64,000 nt of DNA from Vibrio sp. ED004 (lineage in GTDB: Bacteria > Pseudomonadota > Gammaproteobacteria > Enterobacterales > Vibrionaceae), in assembly GCF_023206395.1 (NCBI RefSeq), contig NZ_CP066149.1, positions 3,224,001 through 3,288,000 of the forward strand, in the 5' to 3' direction. Shown one piece after another: positions 55,801 through 63,768 of this stretch. Each line of letters begins with the position of its first letter. The first letter of the stretch is position 1. The translations under genes and the position numbers were made by a program. The notes beneath the pieces were generated by a model, which was not told the origin of the DNA, ran no database searches, and saw nothing but the letters and a program-made list of their open reading frames with translations.

Positions 55801-56864
55801 AAGAGCTACGCCGCATGACGGGTGTGGAAGTGGTGCGTGATGACTGGAAGTTAGACCAGATTCCAGAGCACTTAAAGGTAACATTCCGCGCTGTAGATCA
55901 TCGCAAGCGTAAGCTGAAAGAACAGAAAGACCTGCATGAACTTAAAGAGAGCCTGAAAGACAAGGTTCAAGAAACGCTTTCTAAAGTGGCAGACGATGAC
56001 ATTGAGCAGCAGAACTTGCACACGTGGAGCTTTGGTGAGCTACCAAAAGTCTACCAACAGAAACGCGGCGGCTACGATGTTAAAGCCTTCCCTGCGCTGG
56101 TGGATACGAAAGACAGCGTAGAGATCAAACTGTTCGAAACCGAGCAAGAGCAGATCTCGGCAATGAAATCAGGTCAGCGCCGTTTAATCTTGTTGAACGT
56201 ACCATCGCCGATCAAATATTTGCACTCGAACCTACCGAACAAATCGAAACTTGGCTTGTACTTCAACCCATACGGACAGGTACTCGATCTTATCGATGAC
56301 TGTATTGCTTGTGGTATTGATAAGCTGATCGAAGAGAAGGGCGGTTTGGTTTGGGAGCCAGAGCAGTTCGAAGCACTGAAAGAGCACGTACGTGCAGAGC
56401 TGGGTGATACGGTTATTGAAATTGCTCAACAGGTTGAAACCATCTTAACAACGGCATTCAGCATCAGTAAGAAGCTGAAAGGGCGCGTGGATCTTTCTAT
56501 GGCATTCGCACTTTCTGACATAAAAGCTCAGGTAGAAGGTTTGATTTTTAAGGGGTTTGCCACAGAATGTGGGTGGAAACGCCTGCCGGATATTCTACGC
56601 TATATGAGAGCGATTGAACGCCGCATGGAAAAACTGCCAATTGACCCGAACAAAGATCGTCTTCATATGATCAAAGTCGAGTCAGTAATGAATGATTACA
56701 AAGAACTGCTGAATAAAATTCCAAAAGGGATCGCGGTTCCAGAAAACGTAAAAGAGGTGCGTTGGATGATTGAAGAACTTCGTGTAAGCTTCTTCGCACA
56801 GCAGCTCGGTACGCCTTACCCAGTATCAGATAAGCGTGTTAAAAACGCGATTGATGCTTGCTAA
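52812..56864 (+). CDS. hrpA: ATP-dependent DEAH-box RNA helicase HrpA
   Basis: RNA helicase acting on mRNA and stalled ribosomes. About 1350 residues from TTG 52812, which has TAGGA 6 bases upstream; the longer frame reaches into the promoter. After a 60-residue low-complexity Ser/Asn/Lys/Gln-rich N-terminus the helicase core follows: Walker A GETGSGKTTQLPK, DEAHERSLNIDF, SATIDPERFSKHF, and the helicase C domain with QRKGRCGRV. The long C-terminal part matches HrpA (LIGHTQPRRLAARSVANRI, YKVRFNDQISDNT). Nearest length is the 1300-residue E. coli HrpA. The gene stands alone. Confidence 0.95.
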   Translation: MTSSPEKADNNKNAAQSSSSKNNAASKKSAEQSNATKAEQSATNNKSSQNSPASLRKALNECMMRDRFRLSKRISGASRIKNEQSKHAVFDEIALDIAKSMMTATQRAAQKPTIEYPEILPVSQKRDDIAKAIAENQVVILAGETGSGKTTQLPKICSELGRGRFGLIGHTQPRRLAARSVANRIAEEMETQLGEFVGYKVRFNDQISDNTQIKLMTDGILLAEIQHDRFLNQYDTIIIDEAHERSLNIDFIMGYLKELLPKRPDLKVIITSATIDPERFSKHFNNAPIIEVSGRTYPVDTRYRPLGGDESDSDRDQIEGIFEAVDELCDEGLGDILIFMNGEREIRDTADALSKRNLRDTEIVPLYARLSAGEQNRIFQSHTGRRIVLATNVAETSLTVPGIKYVIDPGTARISRYSYRTKVQRLPIEPVSQASANQRKGRCGRVAEGICIRLYSEEDFESRPEFTDPEILRTNLASVILQMTALGLGDIQAFPFVEAPDKRNIQDGVRLLEELGAIATTEPAANKNKNQGDDKKKLTAIGRKLAKLPIDPRLARMVIEAPRNRCLHEVMVIASALSIQDPRERPSDKQQSSDDKHKRFFDKESDFITFVNLWDYIKQQQKALSSNQFRKQCKQDYLNYLRIREWQDVYFQIHQAMRELDTKLNTEPGSYDGIHMSLLSGLLSHIGMKDQEKNEYQGARNARFHIFPASGLFKKQPKWIMSAELVETSKLWGRVIAKIQPEWIEPLAKHLIKRSYSEPHWSKKQAAVMAHEKVMLYGIPIVPKRLVNYGAIDATVSRELFVRSALVEGEWETKHTFFMQNRKLLQEVEELEHKSRRRDILIDDDELFDFYDQRVGEEAVSGRHFDTWWKKTSQKTPELLNFEKSMLFRGDASHVTDLDYPNFWHQNGIKLKLSYQFEPGDDNDGVTVHIPLPILNQIDQNGFDWQIPGLRQELVISLIKSLPKTLRRNFVPAPNYADAFLARVTPLEAPLLGSLEKELRRMTGVEVVRDDWKLDQIPEHLKVTFRAVDHRKRKLKEQKDLHELKESLKDKVQETLSKVADDDIEQQNLHTWSFGELPKVYQQKRGGYDVKAFPALVDTKDSVEIKLFETEQEQISAMKSGQRRLILLNVPSPIKYLHSNLPNKSKLGLYFNPYGQVLDLIDDCIACGIDKLIEEKGGLVWEPEQFEALKEHVRAELGDTVIEIAQQVETILTTAFSISKKLKGRVDLSMAFALSDIKAQVEGLIFKGFATECGWKRLPDILRYMRAIERRMEKLPIDPNKDRLHMIKVESVMNDYKELLNKIPKGIAVPENVKEVRWMIEELRVSFFAQQLGTPYPVSDKRVKNAIDAC

Positions 56865-57007
56865 AGGAATAAAGCTAGACGCAATGGCAAGGTTTGGGTA
56901 TAAATCTTGCTTGTTGCATTACTAATTGAATAGTTATTACATACAGGGCGACTTGGTGGCAATTTATTACCACTCAAGGCCTGCCACTAGGACGAAAAAG
57001 GTCGAAT

Positions 57008-57502
57008 ATGAAAAAAACGTTATTGGCACTAGCACTACTAGGTGCATCTTCAACCGCAATGGCTGACTCTTGGTTGTACGGCGGTGTAATGGGTGGTCAA
57101 AACTCATTCGCTGGTGAAGATGAAAATGCGGTGGGCATCCACGTAGGTACAGGTATTTTGCCACTAATCGGTGTTGAAGCGGGTTACTGGGATCTAGGTT
57201 CTTTCGACAACGTTAGCTACGGTAACCGTGCTAAGCAAGGTGTTGACGTAAGCACTGCTTATCTAGCGATCAAACCAAGTATCGACTTCGGTCCTCTTCA
57301 CGTATACGCGAAGGGTGGCCTTCACTCTTACGAAGTAAAAGGCGATAACTTCAAGCAAGACGACGTTGATATCATGTACGCTGTAGGCGCTGAATACTTC
57401 ATCTTTGGTCCACTATCTGTAGGCGCTAGCTACCAAAACTTCAAAATGAAAGATGACGACGCAGGCGTTTTCTCTCTAAACGCAACTATCCACCTACTGT
57501 AA
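57008..57502 (+). CDS. Small outer-membrane beta-barrel protein
   Basis: 164 residues with a clean signal peptide (MKKTLLALALLGASSTAMA, cleaved after residue 19). Alternating hydrophobic strands (WLYGGVMGGQN, VGIHVGTGILPLIGVEAGYW, LHVYAKGGLHSY) suggest an eight-stranded barrel of the OmpA/OmpX-like type; no C-terminal peptidoglycan domain. It ends in SLNATIHLL. Start ATG 57008. Function unknown; followed by a terminator and the IS200 element. Confidence 0.75.
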   Translation: MKKTLLALALLGASSTAMADSWLYGGVMGGQNSFAGEDENAVGIHVGTGILPLIGVEAGYWDLGSFDNVSYGNRAKQGVDVSTAYLAIKPSIDFGPLHVYAKGGLHSYEVKGDNFKQDDVDIMYAVGAEYFIFGPLSVGASYQNFKMKDDDAGVFSLNATIHLL

Positions 57503-57566
57503 TTAATCAGTAAAGCGATCGTAAATAGCGGTCGGATAGTCGTTAAAGAGTTCGCAAGAATTCATA

Positions 57567-57596
57567 AAAAATGCCAGCTTGTTAGCTGGCGTTTTT
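57567..57596 (+). terminator. Intrinsic terminator
   Basis: Stem GCCAGCT / AGCTGGC with loop TGTT, extended by A-T pairs, and a trailing T-run, between the barrel gene and the IS200 element. Confidence 0.85.
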
Positions 57597-57609
57597 GTTT
57601 TCAGCCCTA

Positions 57610-57633
57610 AACCACCTACTTCAGTAGGTGGTT
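57610..57633 (+). repeat. Left-end hairpin of the IS200 element
   Basis: 10-bp perfect stem with loop TTCA. It should be recognised as single-stranded DNA by TnpA. Confidence 0.7.
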
Positions 57634-57716
57634 ATCATTCAGTTTGGCTTTGCCTGTAGTTCTACCCATGTTAAATGCTCCCTTGATTTTTAGCGAAGTC
57701 AAAGAGGACAAATAAC

Positions 57717-58151
57717 ATGAGCAGATATAATCAAGCTTCCCACGTATTTTGGAGATGTCAATATCACATAGTGTGGACACCAAAGTATCGATTTAGGATT
57801 TTGAAAAACAATGTAGGTAAAGAAGTTTATCGATGTATAAACGTTTACTGTAATCAACTTGGATGTGAAGTCGTTGAATTAAACGTTCAAGTTGACCACG
57901 TGCACTTGGTAGTAAAAGTTCCGCCTAAGTTATCGATATCCAAGTTGATGGGCGTATTGAAAGGCAAAATAGCTTTAAAACTCTTTAGTAAATTTCCATA
58001 TTTAAGGAGAAACAAACTCTGGGGTAACCACTTTTGGCAAAGGGGCTATTTTGTCGATAGCGTAGGGGTTAATGAAGAAATCATTCGACGCTATGTAAGA
58101 CATCAAGAGAAAAAAGAGCGCGTGGAGCAGCAGCAATTGGCGTTGGACTAA
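57717..58151 (+). CDS. tnpA: IS200-type Y1 transposase TnpA
   Basis: 144 residues, a Y1 HUH endonuclease. The HUH motif is H61-V-H63 (VDHVHLVV) and the likely nucleophile is Tyr126 (RRYVRHQ). Length and lack of extra domains fit TnpA of the IS200 type. Start ATG 57717, with AGAGGACAAATAAC upstream. Intact frame, so the element may be active. Confidence 0.88.
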   Translation: MSRYNQASHVFWRCQYHIVWTPKYRFRILKNNVGKEVYRCINVYCNQLGCEVVELNVQVDHVHLVVKVPPKLSISKLMGVLKGKIALKLFSKFPYLRRNKLWGNHFWQRGYFVDSVGVNEEIIRRYVRHQEKKERVEQQQLALD

Positions 58152-58157
58152 ACAAAG

Positions 58158-58174
58158 GCCCCCTTTTAGGGGGC
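58158..58174 (+). terminator. Hairpin after tnpA
   Basis: 7-bp stem GCCCCCT / AGGGGGC with loop TTT, just after the transposase stop. No T-run follows. Confidence 0.55.
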
Positions 58175-58184
58175 TCACATAAAG

Positions 58185-58204
58185 CCACCTTCTTTAGAAG
58201 GTGG
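58185..58204 (+). repeat. Right-end hairpin of the IS200 element
   Basis: 9-bp perfect stem CCACCTTCT / AGAAGGTGG with loop TT. Confidence 0.7.
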
Positions 58205-58265
58205 TAATTTACATCTGTTAACCGTGTAATCGCTACTCTGCTTTCTTGTTACAGGTAGCGGGCAA

Positions 58266-59117
58266 TTACTTTTTACTGTTTAGGATCTGTTGAATTCGCG
58301 GGTTCAGTGCTTTGCCGTGTTGGCTTTCGTATTCTTCGCGTTTCAAGTCATTCAGGTTCTTGACTGAGTTAGCAGCAAGCAGGAATTGCGGTAATTCCGT
58401 TTCTAGCATGCCTTTCTCGTCTAAACGTTTTGCCTCTAGATAGTACTTCTTAAACAGGCCATCGAGCTTGTTTTCCGCAGTGCGCTTCAAGTCATACAGC
58501 TTGTTTTGAATCAGCCATTTCTCAATCTTATTCGCAGCGGAGCGAGACAACACACGAATGCGGCTATCCAACAGCTCTTCTTCTGTCAGAGAATCTTTTA
58601 AGATCCACAGCTCACCCATTTGTGGCGGCCAGCTGTTGCCAAGTTGAATGCGTTCGTGACAGTGCATTAGAACGCGGTTTAGGCCGTCTGAATCAACAGA
58701 ATTAGCAAACTCAATGAATTTACCGCTTGGCTCACTACCGTATTGGTATTCCCACTGTGTTTCGTACACGCTCAAGAAAGAGCCAAACACATGGATACAC
58801 CAATCGGTCAGCTCTAATTCAGCTGGATCTTGATCAACAACAGGCACTTGCTGAGACGCACCAGAGCCAGCAGCGTTTGGTGTCGCTATTTTTACTTCGG
58901 TACTTTGCGCTTCAATAACGTCAGGTACTACGGCATCTTTAGGCAGTACATCAGGAACAACAGGTGAAGCTGACTCAGAAGGTTGGCTTTTTGCCTTTCT
59001 GAATGAGCTGCTGCCTGAAGCGTTCAGATGGGCTAAGCTTTTGTCGATACCCATTTCCTTGAGCTTGTCCTGCATTTCCTGAATATTGAGAGGTCTTCTG
59101 CTGTTGTTGTCTTTCAT
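58266..59117 (-). CDS. Phage-P/helicase-loader-like protein
   Basis: 283 residues. The N-terminus (1-100) is polar and of low complexity with a Ser/Pro/Val-rich linker. The C-terminal half (about 105-220) resembles lambda P-type replication proteins: WCIHVFGSFLSVYETQWEYQ, FIEFANSVDSDGLNRVLMHCHERI, and WPPQMGELWILK. Lambda P proteins load the DnaB helicase; the same role is inference. The first 47 codons overlap the 3' end of the DnaT-like gene in another frame (143 bases). Start ATG 59117 with GAGAAG upstream. Confidence covers the coding call; the loader role is less sure. Confidence 0.62.
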   Translation of the reverse strand: MKDNNSRRPLNIQEMQDKLKEMGIDKSLAHLNASGSSSFRKAKSQPSESASPVVPDVLPKDAVVPDVIEAQSTEVKIATPNAAGSGASQQVPVVDQDPAELELTDWCIHVFGSFLSVYETQWEYQYGSEPSGKFIEFANSVDSDGLNRVLMHCHERIQLGNSWPPQMGELWILKDSLTEEELLDSRIRVLSRSAANKIEKWLIQNKLYDLKRTAENKLDGLFKKYYLEAKRLDEKGMLETELPQFLLAANSVKNLNDLKREEYESQHGKALNPRIQQILNSKK

Positions 59118-59760
59118 TTTGCTTCTCGTTAACTAACCAGTACTGCAACTTAGATTCGATGCGTGATATTGGCATTAGTTCATTGGCTTTGGCTTTATAC
59201 CAGAGGACAAATTTCTTCCATATTAAACTATGATCACCAGCTAGGCCGGAGAATTTAAACGCACGTTCCGCCCATGTTGGAATGATCTCTTCATCCAAAT
59301 CATGCGTTGAAACGGTGTTGCTGTTCATTGAGCCTCGGCCTTGTGGGCGAGGGGCCTGTTGCATGTGTTGCATTGGCGCCGGAGCAGGCTGAAACTTAGG
59401 TGCAGGTGCAGGTGCAGGTGCAGGTGCAGGTGCAGTAGAGTAGACCGGAATACTATTGGTCGGTTGAACCTCAACGTGCGGCGCAGCTTGCTCTTGCTCA
59501 ATGAGCATTTTGAAAACGTGGATCTCTTTCTTATCTCGATAGTCTACTTTCACCTTATCGAGAAAACCTTGGTCGACTAAACACTTAAGGCAGTCGGATA
59601 AACCAAACGTAGAGAGAGCACAAAGCTGACCTGCCGTTTGCAGGCATACATTGGTGTAACCGAATTCATCAGCACCATCTGCAAGCATCAATAAAACCAG
59701 CTTTTCTGCTGGGCTAGAAGTATTCACTTGCCAAGCTAAATAAGAATATTTGGCGCTCAA
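58975..59760 (-). CDS. DnaT-like primosomal protein with winged-helix N-terminus
   Basis: 261 residues. The N-terminal part (1-75) looks like a winged helix (LQTAGQLCALSTFGLSDCLKCL), as used in replication or plasmid proteins. A linker holds an Ala/Pro repeat (TAPAPAPAPAPAPKFQPAP) encoded by six exact hexamer copies. The C-terminal domain (about 155-205) has WAERAFKFSGLAGDHSLIW and FVLWYKAKANELMPISRIE, resembling the DnaT DNA-binding domain. In E. coli dnaT precedes dnaC; here the DnaT-like gene precedes the phage-P-like gene the same way. Start ATG 59760. This assignment is by fold-like pattern and needs structural support. Confidence 0.62.
   Translation of the reverse strand: MSAKYSYLAWQVNTSSPAEKLVLLMLADGADEFGYTNVCLQTAGQLCALSTFGLSDCLKCLVDQGFLDKVKVDYRDKKEIHVFKMLIEQEQAAPHVEVQPTNSIPVYSTAPAPAPAPAPAPKFQPAPAPMQHMQQAPRPQGRGSMNSNTVSTHDLDEEIIPTWAERAFKFSGLAGDHSLIWKKFVLWYKAKANELMPISRIESKLQYWLVNEKQNERQQQQKTSQYSGNAGQAQGNGYRQKLSPSERFRQQLIQKGKKPTF
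59399..59434 (-). repeat. Six exact hexanucleotide repeats (GGTGCA on the plus strand)
   Basis: Six perfect tandem copies in the DnaT-like gene, encoding an Ala-Pro run. Six-base units keep the frame, so copy-number change would lengthen or shorten the linker without breaking the gene. Confidence 0.9.
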
Positions 59761-60293
59761 TATCGTGTTCTCAAAAAAGGTAAGTCGTTGTCACTATTGT
59801 AAGTCACCCCTTACCGAATTTATAGCAACTTAACAAAAAACGGCATTAGTAAGCCAAATATTGACCATAAGGAGAGGTCTGCTCCAGAAAGTAAGCCTAC
59901 AGTCATTCATTCTTGTGGTTTACGCTAGGAATCATTGGGCATGAATACGCATAGCCGCTTAAAGTGACGACATTCTTTGTAAGGTTAAGAGTGACCAATT
60001 CGCTTTCACATTCTGTTGGTCAAAATACAGGTCTTCTCTTAAGGTCGACTATTGATGATTGTCTAATCGACTCCCCATCCACTTATCTATCTATACATAA
60101 ACTGTATTTAATTTATAAAACACCTTGATATGATCAATATTTGCGCTATTATGACGATAAGTCAGAAATGACGAAGCGTCACAAAATGGTTAACTACATG
60201 AATTTACTATTCGTGTTAATATATTGGATAGGAGTGTTTTAAATACTGGCGAAGCTTAGATGATAGCTAAGCTAAAATACGGACTGAGAAATT
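59761..60293 (+). other. Long regulatory region upstream of tetR
   Basis: 533 bases, AT-rich. It holds the promoter region for tetR and a TGACGA-type operator at 60169-60181, with an overlapping half site at 60152-60157. The divergent DnaT-like gene must also start transcription here. No ORF is supported. Confidence 0.6.
60169..60181. promoter_or_regulatory. TetR operator 1
   Basis: TGACGAAGCGTCA, 113 bases before the tetR start. It matches the two sites upstream of the exporter with one arm mismatch. A further half site TGACGA is at 60152. Confidence 0.7.
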
Positions 60294-61079
60294 ATGTTTG
60301 GCTTTGGTTGTAAAGGCGATAAACAAGGTATCTTTGGTTGCAAAGGCGTGTTGTCTAAAAAGCAGCAGTCTATCGCAGACCGAGAAGTAGAGTTGATGTT
60401 GTTAGCAAAAGATCTGGTTCGAGAACAAGGGTTCGGAAACCTTACGATGGATAAGCTAACGGCCGCGAGCTCTTATTCGAAAGGTACAATATACAATCAC
60501 TTTTGCAGCAAAGAAGACGTAGTTTTAGCCTTGTGTATTCACTCTTTAAAGGCCGAAGCATTAATGTTTGCTCGTTCTGGAGAGTTTGAAGGCAACTCAC
60601 GCGAAAAGGTCGTTGCATTACACGTTGCTTACCGAATCTATGTTCGCATGGAGCCGGTACTATCAACCTGTGCGATCATGGCGAAAAGCCCGTGGGTACT
60701 AGAGAAAGCGTCTAGTGCACGCGTAGCCGAGATGAATGAACTGGAAGAATTGGTGATTGAACAAGCCGATTTAATGGTTAACCAAGCAGTTGATGCTGGT
60801 GACTTAAAGTTCCCTTCCGGTATGGGTTCAGACGCCATCGTGTTTGCAAACTGGTCAATCGCATTTGGTTCAAATGCCTTGTCACAGAACGCATCCAACA
60901 GTCATTGTATTAAGCGGTTACAAGACCCGTATTCAGTATTATACAACGCGAACATGCTACTAGACGGCCTCAACTGGCAGCCTCTTTCTACTGATTGGGA
61001 CTACCGCAAAACTTGGCGTCGAGTAGAACAAGAACTGTTCAGCGAAGAGATTGCCTACTTAGAATCTGTAGGTCGATAG
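60294..61079 (+). CDS. TetR-family transcriptional regulator of the adjacent exporter
   Basis: 261 residues, long for TetR. The DNA-binding domain is typical (AKDLVREQGFGNLTMDKL, then SYSKGTIYNHFCSKEDVV). The N-terminal extension repeats FGCKG twice (MFGFGCKGDKQGIFGCKGV), encoded by a near-exact DNA repeat, and holds two cysteines. Start ATG 60294. The same palindrome is found upstream of tetR and twice before the exporter gene, indicating autoregulation and control of the exporter. The inducer is unknown. Confidence 0.9.
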   Translation: MFGFGCKGDKQGIFGCKGVLSKKQQSIADREVELMLLAKDLVREQGFGNLTMDKLTAASSYSKGTIYNHFCSKEDVVLALCIHSLKAEALMFARSGEFEGNSREKVVALHVAYRIYVRMEPVLSTCAIMAKSPWVLEKASSARVAEMNELEELVIEQADLMVNQAVDAGDLKFPSGMGSDAIVFANWSIAFGSNALSQNASNSHCIKRLQDPYSVLYNANMLLDGLNWQPLSTDWDYRKTWRRVEQELFSEEIAYLESVGR

Positions 61080-61087
61080 CTTCCATT

Positions 61088-61107
61088 AAGCCCACTCATG
61101 TGGGTTT
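61088..61107 (+). terminator. Weak hairpin after tetR
   Basis: 8-bp stem with one G-T pair, around CCCAC-TCAT-GTGGG, with trailing TTATT. Partial termination between tetR and the exporter. Confidence 0.5.
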
Positions 61108-61122
61108 ATTAATAACCATTTA

Positions 61123-61135
61123 TGACGATTCGTCA
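61123..61135. promoter_or_regulatory. TetR operator 2
   Basis: TGACGA-T-TCGTCA, perfect 6-bp arms, in the gap between tetR and the exporter gene. Confidence 0.78.
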
Positions 61136-61233
61136 CAAACTTAAGTTTAGCCGAATGTGGTTTAGGCTTTCTTGAGTATATGACTAAGAATTGTGTTTTT
61201 GTCAGCTTCGGCTGGCTTTTTAAGACACAACTA

Positions 61234-61246
61234 TGACGAATCGTCA
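61234..61246. promoter_or_regulatory. TetR operator 3
   Basis: TGACGA-A-TCGTCA, perfect 6-bp arms, ending 15 bases before the exporter start and immediately before its SD, so binding would block transcription entry or initiation. It is 111 bases from operator 2. Confidence 0.8.
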
Positions 61247-61261
61247 CAAATGGAGACTGTG

Positions 61262-63724
61262 ATGGAACATGACAGCCAGAAGCTCGCTTTCGATCACCAA
61301 AATCGAGATAACCGTAACGTCGATAGCGGGGATCTAAATAACAGTTGGCACTCAATACCGACCAAGCGTTCGTTTATCGTTCTGCTGGTGGTTTTTTCAA
61401 TCATCATTCTCTCTGCATTAGGGGCAAAGAACCTCTACTTTAGAGGGGACTACAACATCTTCTTCGAAGGCACCAACAAACAGTTGATGGCGTTCGACGA
61501 AATTCAAACTACCTTTGCAAAAACCGATAACCTCGCGATTGTTGTCGCGCCTGAAGATGGCAATGTCTTCACCCCAGAAACCCTCACCCTAATTCAAAAC
61601 CTCACGGTCGATGCGTGGCAGATTCCGTACTCAAGCCGTGTCGATTCCCTTGCCAATTATCAGCATACCGAAGCGGTTGAAGACGACCTCTTGGTCGAAG
61701 ACTTGCTGTATGAAGAATACGAGCACACACCAGAGCGAATCGCCAAAGTAAAACAGATCGCTCTCAACGAACCACTGCTTAAAAACGCTTTAGTGTCAGC
61801 CTCTGGTGATGTGACCATTGTGAACGTCACCGTGCAATTGCCTGAAGTGGATAAAACCGCCGAAGTGCAAGAAGTCATTGCAGCAATCAACACCATGATC
61901 GCTAAGTATCAAGCCGATTATCCGAATGTCGAATTCCATAAAGCGGGCATCATTGCCATGAACAACGCGTTTATGATGTCGGCTCAAGAAGACAGTTCAA
62001 CGCTGGTTCCGTTAATGCTGTTGGTGGTGTTGGTGTTCCTGACCTTTATGTTGCGCTCATTCTTTAGTGTGGTGGCTACCTTAGTTGTGATTATCTCGTC
62101 GATTGTCGCGACCATGGGTTTGTCTGGCTGGGCTGGGATGTTCCTCAGCACCGCGACGGTTAACGTTCCAACCTTAGTATTAACCCTTGCTGTTGCCGAT
62201 TGTGTTCACGTGATTGTGACCATGAGACAAGCAATGCAACGCGGGATGGAGAAAGCACAAGCCATTCAATACAGCATCAAGCTTAATGCGATGCCGATCT
62301 TAATTACTTCTGTCACCACCGCGATTGGTTTCTTGATGATGAACATGTCGGATTCTCCCGTATTGCGAGACTTCGGTAACTTGTCGGCATTGGGCGTGAT
62401 CATCGCGTGTTTTCTCTCTGTGACTATGCTTCCTGCGCTGTTAAAACTCTTGCCAGTTAAGAGCTTGCCAGCAAATCCATTAGCGGCATATAAAGTGACC
62501 TTCATGGATAAGCTCGGTGACTTTGTCGTGACCAATCGTAAAGCATTGCTGCCTATTTCTACTCTTGTGATTGTGGGTGCTGCCGCGTTAATTCCACTCA
62601 ACAAAGTGAATGATGAATCGGTGAAGTATTTCGATACATCAAGTGAGTTCAGACAAGCAGCCGATTTCATGGAAGAGACCGTAAGCGGCATGACCACCAT
62701 CAGCATCGCAGTCAAAACCAACGAATCTCAAGCGATTGCTGATCCTGTGTTCTTACAAGCGATTGGCGACTTTACTGAGTGGCTACGCGTTCAACCAGAA
62801 ACCGACCATGTGGCCACGCTTTCCGATGTTTACATGCGTTTGAATAAGAACATGCATGGCGATGATGACAGTTACTACCAACTGCCACTTAACCGTGAAC
62901 TTGCCGCGCAATACCTACTGCTATATGAGATGTCTCTGCCTTATGGGTTGGACCTAAACAACCAGATCAACGTCGATAAGTCATCGATCAAAATGGTACT
63001 TACGGTAGACAACCTAGGCAGTATGGAATTGGTGGAACTCGAAGAGCGCATCTACTCATGGTTTGCCGCTAATGCACCTCAGTATGAAGTGGTCGCGTCG
63101 AGCCCATCACTGATGTTTGCTCACATCGGCGAAACCAACATGGCGAGCATGCTCTCGACTCTACCTATCACCTTAGTGCTTATCTCTGGCTTGATGATCT
63201 TTGCATTGCGCTCGGTTCGCTTAGGGGTGATCAGCCTAGTGCCAAACATTGCTCCGGCAATTATCGGCTTCGGCTTGTGGGCGCTTATCTCGGGTGAAAT
63301 CAACTTGGGTTTGTCGGTCGTTGTCACCCTTACATTGGGTATCGTGGTCGATGATGCAGTGCATTTCTTGAGTAAATACCAACGCGCCAGAATGGAAGGA
63401 AAATCAGCAGAAGAAGCGGTTCGTTACGCCTTCCACACCGTTGGTCGCGCATTGTGGATCACCACCGTTGTACTTGTGGCGGGTTTCTCGGTATTGGCGA
63501 TGTCGAGCTTCAGACTCAACTCCGACATGGGCTTACTCAGTGCGATTGTGATTTTCATTGCGTTGGTGGTCGACTTCATCTTGCTACCGAGCTTACTGAT
63601 GATCTTCGACAAACAGACTCACTACTCAGATAAACCTCAGCACGAATCAAAGCCACTTAAAGCCGAGTTAACTACAGCAGAGCAATCTAGCCCAGCTGGC
63701 GAACTGTCTACTTCGACTAAATAA
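61262..63724 (+). CDS. RND-superfamily (MMPL-type) exporter
   Basis: An 820-residue inner-membrane exporter of the MMPL/HpnN-like group. A first helix (about 34-52), a large periplasmic loop, and two blocks of helices with the conserved VADCVHVIVTMRQAM and VVDDAVHFLSKYQRAR motifs. Duplicated halves with a second periplasmic loop (about 420-605). It lacks a membrane-fusion partner, as usual for this type. Start ATG 62 bases downstream of the ORF start at 61193; it has GGAG upstream. The frame's N-terminal extension overlaps the operator. Probable lipid or hydrophobic substrate. Confidence 0.88.
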   Translation: MEHDSQKLAFDHQNRDNRNVDSGDLNNSWHSIPTKRSFIVLLVVFSIIILSALGAKNLYFRGDYNIFFEGTNKQLMAFDEIQTTFAKTDNLAIVVAPEDGNVFTPETLTLIQNLTVDAWQIPYSSRVDSLANYQHTEAVEDDLLVEDLLYEEYEHTPERIAKVKQIALNEPLLKNALVSASGDVTIVNVTVQLPEVDKTAEVQEVIAAINTMIAKYQADYPNVEFHKAGIIAMNNAFMMSAQEDSSTLVPLMLLVVLVFLTFMLRSFFSVVATLVVIISSIVATMGLSGWAGMFLSTATVNVPTLVLTLAVADCVHVIVTMRQAMQRGMEKAQAIQYSIKLNAMPILITSVTTAIGFLMMNMSDSPVLRDFGNLSALGVIIACFLSVTMLPALLKLLPVKSLPANPLAAYKVTFMDKLGDFVVTNRKALLPISTLVIVGAAALIPLNKVNDESVKYFDTSSEFRQAADFMEETVSGMTTISIAVKTNESQAIADPVFLQAIGDFTEWLRVQPETDHVATLSDVYMRLNKNMHGDDDSYYQLPLNRELAAQYLLLYEMSLPYGLDLNNQINVDKSSIKMVLTVDNLGSMELVELEERIYSWFAANAPQYEVVASSPSLMFAHIGETNMASMLSTLPITLVLISGLMIFALRSVRLGVISLVPNIAPAIIGFGLWALISGEINLGLSVVVTLTLGIVVDDAVHFLSKYQRARMEGKSAEEAVRYAFHTVGRALWITTVVLVAGFSVLAMSSFRLNSDMGLLSAIVIFIALVVDFILLPSLLMIFDKQTHYSDKPQHESKPLKAELTTAEQSSPAGELSTSTK

Positions 63725-63768
63725 GGAATCGTCAGCCTGCTGCGGTGGGCTGGCTCAAGGAGAAATTT

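Larger units (their letters stand above)
57609..58206 (+). mobile_element. IS200-type insertion sequence (TnpA only)
   Basis: About 600 bases. The left end has a 10-bp hairpin AACCACCTAC / GTAGGTGGTT (57610-57633) and the right end a 9-bp hairpin CCACCTTCT / AGAAGGTGG (58185-58204), as needed for single-strand transposition by Y1 enzymes. A G/C-rich hairpin (58158-58174) follows the transposase stop. No TnpB partner is present, which fits the IS200 branch of the IS200/IS605 family. Boundaries are approximate. Confidence 0.8.

Noticed and set aside
59341..59580. Plus-strand Arg-Cys repeat ORF
   Set aside because: Shadow of the hexanucleotide repeat in the DnaT-like gene.
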